In this document: one piece after another, positions 1 through 11,155 of the stretch | Layout: every line of letters begins with the position of its first letter | Numbering within the stretch: position 1 is the stretch's first letter | Source of the DNA: Vitrella brassicaformis | Taxonomy: Eukaryota; Sar; Vitrellaceae | DNA: 64,000 nt | NCBI GenBank assembly: GCA_001179505.1 | Contig: CDMY01001045.1 | Location: forward strand, 17,304 to 81,303 | Direction: 5' to 3' | The notes under the pieces: model-generated | Told to the model about the DNA's origin: nothing | Seen by the model: the letters and a program-made list of their open reading frames with translations, nothing else | Databases searched by the model: none | Position numbers and translations under genes: made by a program

Positions 1-57
1 CCCTCCCCCCCCTTGCACCCTCCTCTCTCTCTCTGTGTGTGTGTGTGTATATGTCAG

Positions 58-894
58 TGTGGGTCTTCTGGTGCGGCCTCTTGCACCTGATCATCATGAT
101 GATGTTCAACACGGCCGCCTTGATCACCATGACCCGGTCGGCGGGCAAGCAGGGGGACTACTATCGCCGATGGATGGCGTCCCTGGAGGAGCACAACCGC
201 CACTACCGCACCGCCACGGCCATCATCTTCTTCAGCTCCTTCCTCCACCTGGGCACGCTGCACCTCTTCGGCAGCAGGCTGTTCGGGCGGACGGCCTTCT
301 CTCTGCAGGTGCACCAGAAGTCCTTTCTGTTCTTTGAGCTGCTGACGCTGGCAGAGGATTTGCCACAAGTGACACTACAGGTGACGTTGAGAGGGGGGCG
401 CGGGGAGGCGATTAAGTGCTTCGTATCTGTGTGTGTGTGTGCCTGGGCAGGTGTCTTATGTGCTGCTCAACTCTGGCTCCCAAGGCATCCCCTCCGTCAC
501 ACTCGTCTCCCTCCTCACGTCCGTCTTCCAGGTGCGCCAGCCAATAAGCCACACAAATCACACACACACACCACGACAGACAACTCAACTCACCTCAACT
601 CCCATATGATGTGTGCAGATCCTCAAGATCGTCCTCTTCGGTCTAAAGTACGCTCTCTCAACGGTGTTCCCCTCTGTGGCTCTCAAGAGCCACATGACCC
701 ACATGGACGTCGAGTCCCAGAGGGACCCGTCGATCTACATGGCGTCCAATCCCTCACGCTCCGTCAGCTCGGCCCCCAGCAAGGCATCCAACGGCAAGGA
801 GATAGATAGAGACACTGACAGACAGACAGAGAGACACGAACGGGACCAACGGCTGATGGGGGGATGGATGGATGGATGGATGGGCCGTTTGTAG
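58..894 (+). CDS. 3' part of a multi-pass membrane protein, family unknown
   Basis: This is the C-terminal part of a gene that begins left of the window. Three exons fit in phase: 58-380, 451-531 and 619-894. The introns end in TG tracts followed by CAG, like the rest of the window. The product has several hydrophobic stretches (for example around FWCGLLHLIIMMMF, AIIFFSSFLHLGTLHLF and VSYVLLNSG) and then a basic, Ser-rich hydrophilic tail, so it is probably an integral membrane protein with a soluble C-terminus. I do not recognise the family. The last 35 or so residues come from GACA and GGAT microsatellite sequence, so the true C-terminus may be an earlier splice site rather than the stop at 892-894. 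Confidence 0.5.
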
Positions 895-1549
895 CACAAG
901 GGTCAGAGGGGGGGACAGTGGTGGGAAGGAGGCCGTGTTCCGTTTTGTGTCGTCAGCGGGAGCTGAGGGCATTTCATTGTTATCAGAGAGCAGCGTTGGT
1001 CCGTCGGTGTGAGAGGGAGGGAGGGAGGGAGGGAGGGATGGAGGAGGGATGTGGGTGGATGTGATTCATTCATGTGTGAGCCCCAGTGCGATTCATGTGA
1101 GTGAGCTGCGTGTAGTCCGCACAGCGCAGCAGGGCAGGGCAGGGGTACCTTCCTACCGTACAAAGTATCTATTTGTGCTCTCTCTCTCTCTCTCTCGTAG
1201 TCGAATGTGATGTGCGTCCGTTCGTCCGTCCGTGGTGCTTGTGTGTCGTTTTCATCCATTCTCTCTATCCGATGGGTGGGTGCGTGGTGTCTGTCGATCG
1301 ACAGACACCACGCGCTCACTGTTCGTGTGCGCCCTTTGTCCGCCCATTCCTTGCTTGCTCGGTCTGGATGTCTGTCTGGATGTCTGGAGTTTATGAGAAT
1401 GAGACCGCCTGGATGGATGGATGGTTTGTTTGGGGGTCTGCCTGTCTGTCTGTGTCTGTCTGTCTGTCTGTCTTTTGTCGCATTTCGCACAGTTCATCTC
1501 GCTCTTGCTGGCAGGCTGAGCAGCTGAGAAAGCCAGCCAGGCCGGCCTT

Positions 1550-1581
<32 letters not shown>

Positions 1582-2437
1582 AGTATGGATTCAGTATGGG
1601 GCGGTGTGGGGTACGCGATTTGTTGTTGTTGTTGTTGTTTTCCATGTGGTTCTTGTTCGTGTGATACCTCTATCCGCTCCTTCCTCGGCTGGCTGTGTGT
1701 GTGTGTGTGTGTGTGTATGTGGTGGGGAAGGGGGGCCGCCGGGCCAGTCGAGTTTTATTACACCTACTTCGTGTCAGAACGGTATTTGTTTCTTTTGTGC
1801 CCGTCTTGTCTGGTGCAGTGACTTAACAGATTGTAGGTCTGGTTGTGTGGTGTGTGGTGTGAATTCTGTCTGCCTGTTGTCAGCCTGTCGCTGCCTATCT
1901 GTCTAGCCGCCCGCTCGTGTCCCACTGGCATGGATGGATGGATGTCTTTCATCGCCTTTATTCTATCCGCCGTCTCGTCTCGTCTCGAGCCGGCGGAATG
2001 AGCTGAGCAGCTAAGCCGATTGGTTCTGGCTTTATACGACTTCTTACTTCCCGTGTGTGAGTACAGTACCTCGTGTTTCATGGTGCAGTCAGTCAGTTCT
2101 CGTAAGTAAGTGGCTGTGGTGTGTGGGTCTGGGTCAGATTTTGGTACTTGACGAACGAACATGCTGGCCTGGCGTGTGTGGAGGTTACCTATACTGAGGG
2201 AGGGAGGGGGGGGGGATACTTAAGGTTTATAAGGTGTCGCATACGTGTGTGTGGATGCGACGGCTTTGAGGGGGACAGACATCAGATAGATCAGCCTAAC
2301 GCTCATTGCTGTGCTCCATCCACATGAAGGGCCCTCACCACAGACACAGACACGGACACACAAACCCATCCACCCCACCCCACCCCTCCCCACCAAATTT
2401 GCCGCTGAAGGCCATCGATCCACCCAGCGTATGTATT
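895..2437. other. intergenic, microsatellite-rich
   Basis: No convincing exon was found. The stretch is dominated by simple repeats: GGGA around 1011-1038, GGAT, CTGT around 1441-1580 and TG around 1693-1716. The open frames here are Cys/Val or Arg/Asp strings translated from those repeats. It lies between the ends of two convergent genes, so it probably holds their 3' UTRs and terminators. Confidence 0.5.
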
Positions 2438-3555
2438 TCACCCATCGATATCATCCGGCAGCTGCCCGCAGTCCTCAATATTCACAGTCGCACTAAGCGG
2501 CACCACATCTGCCATAGGCCCATGAGTCATGTCCAACATAGTCGGCCGTTCGCCGTGCCCACGGCCGCTGCCAGCTGAGTCTCCGGCCGCCATTGTTATG
2601 CCGTGTAGCCAGCTGACGGTCCTGAGATCCTCGATGAAGCCCACCACCGTCTCCCACGTGTGCAGGTTGTTGGCCGACGACACGCTGATGAGGAAGCGAC
2701 TCCCTGCACACACACACACACACACTCTGTGTGCTGTGCTGGTTGAGGGTGAAGGGACGGTGTAACCACACCATGCAGCTTGTGCAGAGCGAAGCCGTTC
2801 TTGTCGACGCACCTCTCGCCCATCAGGGCTACCATGCCCGGCTTGCGGGGCCCGATGAGGGACGCCTTGTGGTCCCACCTGGTGTGGTTTGGGCCGTAGA
2901 CGGACTCAGTGGTGACGGTGAATTGCTGGTTGCGGCCGTCACGACTGTCCAGACAGCCGCCCTCCAGCTCTGCCCCTTTCACTGCGTAGCCCAGCCTCGT
3001 GCCTGCGCGAGGCACCCACACACACAATTCTCGTCTCGTCTCTCTGTGCCTGACGTCAGTCAGTTAGTCACCTTTGTAGTGCAGCGGGTATCCCGACGCG
3101 CCGACGCCCTTCTCCCCGGTGCAGTAGCACCTGAAGGAAATGAAGCCCACCAACCGATCCACTCATCCGGCCATTGGATCGATGGATGGCATACTCGGCA
3201 CAGCGCCACCTGAATGAAGTCGATGTACCTGAAGTTCTCGGCCGCCTTGGGGCTGACGTCGGTGAAGAGGAAGATGACCACTCGCCGGTGGAAACAGGTG
3301 GGGCCCGCCGCAGCGCCGCTGCCGTCGGTGACGCACAGGTCCAGGAAGACTCTCGGACGCTAAACAAAAAGACCGCTAGATAGGTTAGCTAGGTGTGTGG
3401 GTCTGTATGTGGTTGTTCGTTCTTGCCTTTGTTGGCGGTGAGGTGGCGATCTTTTTGGCGCACTCGAAGCCCTCCGTCAGATTCTCAAGCAACACGCCGG
3501 CCACCGCCTTGACCTGAAAAGACAATGGGACACAAACACACACACACACACACGG

Positions 3556-3590
<35 letters not shown>

Positions 3591-5325
3591 CAGAACATAA
3601 CGGCGTTGCGGTGCGACGTTTCACTGACCGTCTTCTGCGTGTGCTGCTTGACCTTGAGGCAGAGGATGCGCCACAAGTCGGTTTCCTGACGGACAGACAC
3701 CCAGACAGACTCCTCCCATGTGTCTGTCTGTGTCTGCGTGTGCTTACTTTGAGCAGATCTGCTCAGTGGTAAAAATCGACATGCAGGGCAAGGTAAATGT
3801 CCAGCTGGAAGACCAGGCTGACCAGGTCATTTGTCGCCTGCACGCACGCACACACACACACACACACACATACCCATGGTCCATAGACACACACTGAGAG
3901 CCAGCTGCCCGTCTGTCTGCCTACGTTGACGGCGAGTGCGCCTTTGATGGACTTCTCGAAGTCCTTGAGCCGCGCGGCGACGGGTGCCATGTCGTTGGCC
4001 TGGCGGAGCTCCTCTGCCAGCCGCTCGCACACAACCTGCTCATCCTCAGCAGCCAGGCTGATAACTGACGGGACACAAGCCGACACGCACCCTTGTTGTT
4101 TGGGTGTTTATTCTGTGTGTCTGTAGTGTGCTCACCTGGTGGTTTGTTGGCGGTGTCGTTGAGCATGTCATCGATGGGTTTGGGCTCGGCCGTTTTGAGC
4201 CTGTCGACCATGCGCATGAAGTGGGCGACGATGTCCTTTTGCAGTCGGCTCAGCTGCTGCTCCACCAGCACACTCTTGTCGATGGCCTTGCCCTTGCTCT
4301 GCACAGCACATCCATGCGACACGTCACCATACCAGCCTCGCTCCTCTCCTTGGTGCTTGACTGACCTTTAGTTTGGCCATGTCCTGGTCGATTTTGGCGT
4401 CAAGGGCCGTCGCGAGGAATGATGATTTGCCTCTCAGAGCCCGCCGCACCAACTCGAGCACCCAGGACTCGTCTGGCGAGGGCACCAGGTGGCCGCCCGT
4501 CGCGTGACGCACAAAGTGGGGCCACCGCGCCTCCGGCAGCACTACCAGAAAGTCGTGTAGCCAATCCAAAAGGTCGCCTTGCGCCGATAGCGCCATCCCG
4601 CTGAGTGTCTTGGTCGCAACGGTGCGCAGGGCGGACAGGAGCGTGCAAGCGGCCGTGGGAATGCCGGGCACGCCACCGATCAGGAACGGACGACTGATGG
4701 CGGCCAATGGGGAGTCGAGAGTGACGAAGCGTACCGTGAGCTTGGCACGCTGGATGTCGCCCACGGTCGCCCTGGCGAGAACAAAATGTCGCCGCCGCAG
4801 CTCCTCCAGCGGTGCGACCACATCGCCATGAAACGTCAAGCGGAGGACGGAAATGTGGCAGGCGCCAGAGGGGCCTCCGAACGTCGCGTCGACCACACAG
4901 GTCTCTTGGTCAAAGTCATTGCGAGCGTACACCAGCAGGTCCACCTCGCCGGCCTGCGGCTCAGTCATGTCGCCAGATGCAGCCCCAGCACTACTGGAAC
5001 GAGCTGAGGCATCCTCTGCGCCGCTGAAGCCAGCCAGGCACTTGCTGATGGCTACCCTCTCCCGCTCCAGCTGAAACACGTGGAAGTCCGCCATGTCGAT
5101 AAAGCCGATAAACAGTCGGGCGACGTTGGTGTTGGCGAAGGCCGGCCTCACTATGGCACGGAAGAGCTCACAAGGCTCCCGATGAGTCTCTTCATCCTCC
5201 CGAAGGCACCTCGTCGAGCAGTAGAGCATCTCGCCGCAGACTTGGCATGCGACTCGCCGGCCGAGAAAGCCGCACCTGAGGCACTTGAGGTCGGCGGCGG
5301 GATGAGTCATTGTCGCGTCCGACAT
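2438..5325 (-). CDS. MYND zinc finger-cyclophilin fusion, copy A, with an in-frame stop
   Basis: Ten exons read on the minus strand: 5325-4366, 4298-4136, 4064-3925, 3837-3748, 3685-3629, 3513-3427, 3359-3229, 3130-3072, 3002-2772 and 2703-2438 (727 codons plus stop). Residues 15-52 form a MYND finger (C15, C18, C27, C30, C36, C40, H48, C52), usually a protein-interaction module. A helical middle follows. Exons 7-10 resemble a cyclophilin-type prolyl isomerase: VVIFLFTDVSPKAAENFR, then CYCTGEKGVGASGYPLHYK, and DCGQLP near the end. The usual catalytic core (FHR, then QGGD) is not recognisable, so activity is doubtful. Exon 4 has TGA at 3765-3763 (codon 446) where paralogue B has TGG, so this copy may make a truncated protein or be a young pseudogene. 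The intron after exon 6 begins GC. Gene C diverges from it at 5495. Confidence 0.78.
3531..3590. repeat. (CA)n-(TG)n inverted microsatellite in an intron of copy A
   Basis: A CA tract, the short spacer GGTTTT and a long TG tract follow each other within the intron between exons 5 and 6 of copy A. The RNA could fold into a hairpin on either strand. The paralogous intron in copy B lacks it. Confidence 0.7.
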
Positions 5326-5494
5326 CGGTGGGAAGGCGGCGTCACGATAAACGTCAGGATGAAGCCTTCATTGAAGGTAGAAAAGCATAGATCTGCAGAT
5401 GGGAGGGCTCGGGCTTCCTTTCGTCCGGAAGAACTCCGGAATCGCTCGGTCCCCATTTGCGAGCTTAGAAGGCTGATCGTTCATCATCTACACA
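5326..5494. promoter_or_regulatory. shared promoter region of copy A (-) and gene C (+)
   Basis: Only 169 bp separate the two start codons. The gap contains AGATCTGCAG at about 5389-5398, which has the same position and context upstream of copy B, and TTGCGAGCTTAGAA at 5457-5470, about 25 bp before gene C's ATG. Both are halves of the element repeated in other divergent gaps of this window. Promoter function is inferred from position and recurrence. Confidence 0.5.
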
Positions 5495-7191
5495 ATGTCT
5501 GCCAACCCCATCGATTACTCCAAGTGGGACCATCTCGGTGACGGCAGCGATGAAGATGATGACGGTTCCCCAGCGCACTCGTCGGCACAGGCTCTGGCAG
5601 CTGCCTTATCCGGCATGTCTATCGGGGACTCGCCGACCAGACCCTCCGCATCAACAAGCACGACGAGCGCCGCGGACGGCCGCCTTCCCTTCAGCTCCGG
5701 TGAGATGCCCGGCTACAAGGTGCGGATGGAAGCCTCGACGCCTGACCCAGAACGAGAGGTCGAGAGATGCATTGTGTGCCGCAAGCAGCCTGGGCCCGGC
5801 CAGCGGTTGCAGGTGTGCGGTCGGTGTGTGCGTGAGGTGAGTCCCCGCTACTGCAGCCAACAGTGTCTGAAGCAGCATTTCGACGAGGGGCGGCACACCA
5901 AGGCCATGTGCGAGCGGGGAAGGGAGCTGTATGTCAACAGATTATCTTTGCGGGGGAATCGGCTGGATGAGCGAGGAGAGCTTTTTCAAGCAGCAGCGGA
6001 TGACGCAGCAAGCGATTCTGGCCGAGATCAAGAGCTACCAGCGGCGCACGCGAGTGGTTTTCAACGTCATGAAGGTGGGCCCATTCGGCACCGACCGCGT
6101 CTATTGCGTCGTGAGTCTGTTCAGCAACTCAGAGGAAGGGCATGAGGAGCGCCATCCCCCTCCCGACACTGGTGCCATCGTCAGCAAGGACGGCGTGCTG
6201 TACCCAAGCTACCAGCTGGTTCCCCTCACCATACACCACGATGAATGGACCGACCAGAGGCTGCCGCACGACGGCTGCGGAGTGAGGATCACGGCAATCG
6301 TCTCCAAGATCATCTCGACCCTGCTCCGCACCAGGGCCCACCTGAGCGGCCGACTCTGGGTCGACCACAACATCAGAGGCGAGATCGATCTGCTGTTCTG
6401 GCGCAAGTTCCTGTGCAGGGCTCCCCATCCCTTGCTCGGCTCACTCACCTTCTACTTCATCCCCGCACCACTTCATGTGGTGACCAACACGCTGGAAGCG
6501 GCTGCCGTACAAAGCTTCGGCGACGATCAGGGTGAGGAGCTTCGCGTGGTGATCAACGAATTTCTGACGAGGAGCAACCAGATGCGCCGCCTGCACACGG
6601 TCGAGAGCCACCGCGACATGCTCAACCGTGACGAGGGGCGCAAGGAGATCGAGTGGGAGGTCAAGGTGATAGGGGGAGCCGAGGGCATGATCGATCGCAT
6701 GTGCCGCGAGGCCGCCAGCCAGGTACTTGCCGTGGCTCGGTGCATCCTCTTGCCGTGTTCATGCTGCGGTGTGTGTGCAGATGGGCGTCCGTCGTCGGCA
6801 GTTGAGTGGCGCAGTGGCGCAACTCAAGGCTGATTTCATCGAGTCCGCTGTTGCCATTACCGATGCCTTCAGGTGGGTACATTCCTTCCTATGAGCATCG
6901 CGCCTGCTTCTGTCCGTGAACAGGCACAACCTGATTGAGTATACCAGAGGCATGGAGCACACGAATCCCTGGGAGCTGTCACTCGGCAAATTGGCCAAGA
7001 TGACGGAGCAGGAGATGCTGCGTGTCGAGGAGGAGGTGGCGGCCACCGAGTACCCCGAGCACGCCAAGAGAATGATGGCCGTCATGCCTTCTCCCTACTC
7101 TGAGGAGAGGGACGGGCCGATGGTCACCTTGGCTGATGGGAGGGAGGTGTGTGATGTCGATATGCTGCTCAGCACACAGGGGCTCATTTGA
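5495..7191 (+). CDS. MYND zinc-finger protein (gene C)
   Basis: Predicted exons are 5495-5928, 5981-6722, 6781-6872 and 6924-7191 (511 aa). The N-terminus reads PIDYSKWDHL then an acidic SDEDDD run, followed by an Ala/Ser-rich linker. This motif is shared with gene D and resembles the Cdc37 N-terminus. A MYND-type finger follows at about residues 87-140: CIVC, CGRC, YCSQQC, then H and C. The C-terminal 350 residues are unrecognised but look folded. The frame changes between the finger and the rest. A 52-nt intron at 5929-5980 (GTATGT to AG) restores it, but that is shorter than every other intron here, so a real 1-nt frameshift is the alternative. The gene shares its promoter gap with copy A. 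Confidence 0.72.
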
Positions 7192-7758
7192 TGGGGGCAG
7201 GGGAATGTCTTTTTTGCTGTGCATGCGAGTCAGTGCCGTTTATTCTCGTTTGCGTACGCGTGAGTGTGTGTGTGTGTGTGTGTGCGTCTGCAAGTGTGTT
7301 GAGTGCGCTGACTGCGTTGACGAATCGTCTGATAGGACGTGGCAACCAGACCTTTACCTGCTTTATTGGATGACATTCGTCTCGACACACACGTCAAGCC
7401 GACAGTCACATCACACACACACGTGTCCTGCCGGGCAAATCTTCATCAGACAGGCAGGCAGGCAGACAGGGAGGGAGCACAGCAGCCTGATGTGGACTGC
7501 CTGGTGTGAACAGCTTGATGAGACCTGATCAATCCTGATATTCGCTTACACACATGGGCATGACTCTACCCAGCAGCTTCCACTAGAGACGTCTTTGTGT
7601 CAATACGACTGACTGTAAAGCAATTCACGACTGTACAGCCAGCAGGAGTCCATCGCCATACACAGACAGACACACTGCGCCGCCAAGAAAGCGGCTTAAA
7701 TGCAGCCATCCATCCATCAATCCAGCTGTCCATCCCTGAGCCACAGCACCCGACCCGA
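7192..7758. other. intergenic between convergent genes
   Basis: Holds the 3' flanks of gene C (plus) and copy B (minus). Contains a TG tract at about 7264-7284 and several CA and CAGG runs. No exon or RNA gene was recognised. Confidence 0.5.
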
Positions 7759-10659
7759 TCATCCCTCCCCTCCGTCAGTCGTCCTGATAGGAAGCTGCCC
7801 GCAGTCCTGGATGACCACGGGTGCGGCGAGAACCCGCAGTTCACTCAGCGGCCCATACGCCATCTCCCTCAGAGTGAGCGGCACAGGGGGTGTGGGCTGA
7901 GAGTGTCGGTCGTCGGTCATGAGGGAGATGGCCTCCAGGTAGCTGACCTCCAGCATTTCAGGGATGAACCCAACCACCGTGTCGAATTGCTGCGCCGTGG
8001 TGGTCGAGGATACGGTTATCATGAACCGACCACCTGAATGAATCAATCAAACACAACACTCACACACAAAACTCACATACAGTCTGCATTCTGACCGTGT
8101 TCTCGATAGCTCTGAATGCCTTTTTTCGTGCTGGCCCCCTCCCCGGTGAGCAGCACCATGCCCGGCCGGCGGGCGGCGATGAGGGAGCGATGGTGGTCCC
8201 ACTTGCTGTGGTTGGGGCCGTGGATGCTGTCGCTCATGGCCGTCAGCCTGTCGCCCTCGCGATGGTAGCCGCCAAACACGTCGACGCCTCTGATTGAGTA
8301 GGGGATGAAGGCACCTGATGGATGGATGGAGCACGAAGAGAGATGAGTCTTTTTGCAGTTACTACAGTTAGTCACCTTTGTAGTGCAGCGGGTATCCCGA
8401 CGCGCCGACGCCCTTATCCCCGGTGCAGTAGCACCTGAAGGAAATGAAGCCCAGCAACCGATCCACTCATCCGTCCATCGATGCATGGATGGCACACACG
8501 GCATAGTGCCACCTGAAGTTCTCGGCCGCCTTGGGGTTGACTTCGGTGAGGAGATGGATGACGATGCGCCTCACCATCGGGGGCGACCGGCTCTTCGGTA
8601 TGCGGATGAAAAGGTCAAAGAAGACCCTCGGATGCTGAACAACGAAACGAATAATAGGGCACACGAAGGCGACTCTCCCTCCCTCCCTCCCTCTCTCCGT
8701 GTGTATGAGTTGTTGGGGTATGTTTTTGAGTCTGTGGGGTTCTTGCCTTTGGTTTGGGGCTGTTGTCGACCTTTTGGGCACATTCGAAGCCCTCCTTCAG
8801 GTGCTCTATTAGCTTGGCGCACTCTTCCTTCAACTGATCACACAACATCCGCACACACGTGCTGGCTGCCGATGGGCGTCACTCTCCCATTCGGCTCACC
8901 ACTTTCTCTGGGCTCTGCTTGACTTTGAAGCAGATGGTTTTCCAGAGGTCGGTGGTCTCCTGACGTTACACGACACACGCAGACAGAGATCAAAGGCCAC
9001 TTGACTTGTTGACATGGGTGCATTTCTGCCGGCTGACCTTCAGCAGCTTGCCCCAGTGGGTGTAGTCGACGTGCATCGCCAAGTGCATGTCGAGCTGATA
9101 CACCGCAGCCAAGAGATTGGTAGTGTCCTGCAAAACCGCACACACCACACACACACGCCAGACATCAATCCAATCGCTCAGCCAGCCAACGCACCGATCG
9201 ATACCCTGCCCACATTGATGGCGAGTGCGCTCTTTATGGATCTCTCGAGCTCCCTCAGCCGCTTGACAGTCTCGCTAAGGTCGTTGGCCTGGCGCATCTC
9301 CTCGGCCAGCCGATCGAGCACTGCCTGCTCCTCCCTCAGGACCTCTGAATCGTCGACAGACGGCAGACACGCATCACCTGACGAGACAGAAGCCAACACA
9401 CGCAGACAGACAGGCGTGTCGCCTTTCGGAACTGCAGCAGAGATCATGTGAGCGTACTCAGTGCTTTGTTAGTGGCGTTAAGCATGTCATCGATGGGTTT
9501 GGGCTCGGCCGTTTTGAGCCTGTCGACGCTGCGCATGATCTCAGCCACGATGTCCCTCTGCAGTCGGCTCAGCTGCTGCTCCACCAGCACACTCTTGTCG
9601 ATGGCCTTGCCCTTGCTCTGCACAGCACATCCATGCGACACGTCACCATACCAGGCTCGCTCCTCTCCTTGGTGCTTTACTGACCTTTAGTTTGGCCATG
9701 TCCTGGTCGGCCTTCGCGTCAAGGGCCGTCGCGAGGAATGATGATTTGCCTCTCAGAGCCCGCCGCACCAACTCGAGCACCCAGGACTCATCAGGCGAGG
9801 GCACCAGGTGGCCGCCCGTCGCATGACGCACAAAGCGGGGCCACCGCGCCTCCGGCAGCACTACCAGAAAGTCGTGTAGCCAATCCAAAAGGTCGCCTTG
9901 CGCCGATAGCGCCATCCCGCTGAGTGTCTTGGTCGCAACGGTGCGCAGGGCGGACAGGAGCGTGAAAATGGCCGTGGGAATGACGGGCACGCCTTCGGGC
10001 AGAACGTAGAGCTGCGCATCGGACGAGGAGTATCCGAACGTCACGAAGCGCACGGCCGAGATCCCCTGCCGCTGCAGCTCGCGGATGGTGGCACTGGCGA
10101 CAGGAAAGACGACGCGGTGGACTTCGTCGAAGGACGGCTGGGGCGATAAACCAGAGGGCAGGAAGCTGAGGCCCGAACACTCTGAGGGCCCACTGTCTCC
10201 TCCAAATGTCGCATGGACCGCAACGACAGAAACGTCAGCGCCAAAAAGCCGGCATATGGGATCAATCGCGATGAAGAGGTCCACTTCGCCTGGCTGAGGT
10301 CCACCGATCTCGCCACTCATATTAGCTTCAGCTTCAGCAGATGCCGACTGGGTGGTCGCCACGCCAGCCAGGCACTTGCTGATGGCCACCCTCTCCCGCT
10401 CCAGCTGACACGTGTGGAAGTCCGCCATGTCCATAAAGCCGATAAACAGCCGGGCGGCGTTGGTGTTGGCGAAGGCCGGCCTCACTATGGCGCGGAAGAG
10501 CTCACAAGGCTCCCGATGAGTCTCTTCGTCCTCCCGAAGGCATCTCGTCGAGCAGTAGAGCATCTCGCCGCAGACTTGGCATGCGACTCGCCGGCCGAGA
10601 GAGCCGCACCTGAGGCACTTGAGAGCAGCGGCGGCATGAGTCATTGGCGCGTCCGACAT
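7759..10659 (-). CDS. MYND zinc finger-cyclophilin fusion, copy B (intact)
   Basis: Ten exons mirror copy A: 10659-9685, 9617-9458, 9377-9214, 9127-9038, 8959-8900, 8833-8747, 8634-8513, 8434-8376, 8314-8096 and 8033-7759 (736 aa). It has the same MYND finger near the N-terminus (CLRCGSLGRRVACQVC, YCSTRC, H, C). The helical middle matches copy A (VEQQLSRLQRDIVAEIMRS; AEEMRQANDL). The cyclophilin-like end includes NPKAAENFR, CYCTGDKGVG and QDCGQLP. Exon 4 reads HVDYTHWGKLLK with TGG, where copy A has TGA. The intron after exon 6 again starts GCAAGA, so the GC donor predates the duplication. The canonical PPIase catalytic residues are not evident; a binding or scaffold role is an inference. There is no close divergent partner, because the next gene upstream lies on the same strand. 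Confidence 0.82.
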
Positions 10660-11155
10660 CGGTGAGAAGGCGGCGTCGCGACAAATGTCAAGATAGAGCG
10701 CTCATCGAGGGTAGAAAGGCATAGATCTGCAGCGAGTGTAGACTTCGCAAGCGCTCGGTGTTCCGCTCTGGCCGTCGGCCCTGACGAGTGCACTCGAAAC
10801 CCTGCACCCTGCGAAACCCCCAAACCCATCCAAGTGCAGGAATTGCCTCCTTGCAATGATGATCAGGCAGGCAGGACGTAAGTGAATCATATGCCTGGCC
10901 GCAGCCTTGCCATGGCGGAAAAAATAAAATTCTGTCCGGCGGGGTGTTGTTATCTATCAGAAAGGCCATGTGCGTCCGTCGCGACACGTGTACACCTCAC
11001 TTGCACGAGAGAGAGAGAAGCGATCTATCATTCCCACCCACACGACTCTCACGCACACATGGGCCTGGCCCAGCCAATCAAAGTCTGGTCTACACGACGC
11101 ACAGAACGATGCACACCGTTCATTCATTCACGGCCTAGCGATGATATCCGTCTCT
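10660..11155. promoter_or_regulatory. upstream region of copy B and 3' flank of the SLC35F-like gene
   Basis: The first 100 bp upstream of copy B match the region upstream of copy A, including AGATCTGCAG at about 10724-10733. A run around 10797-10830 contains GAAACCCTGCACCCTGCGAA, rich in CCCTG and AAACCC. The rest is the downstream flank of the minus-strand transporter gene, with no exon seen. Confidence 0.4.

Noticed and set aside
903-1490. 195-codon minus-strand frame
   Set aside because: Translated from GACA, CAGT and GGGA microsatellites; no splice sites, domain or normal composition.
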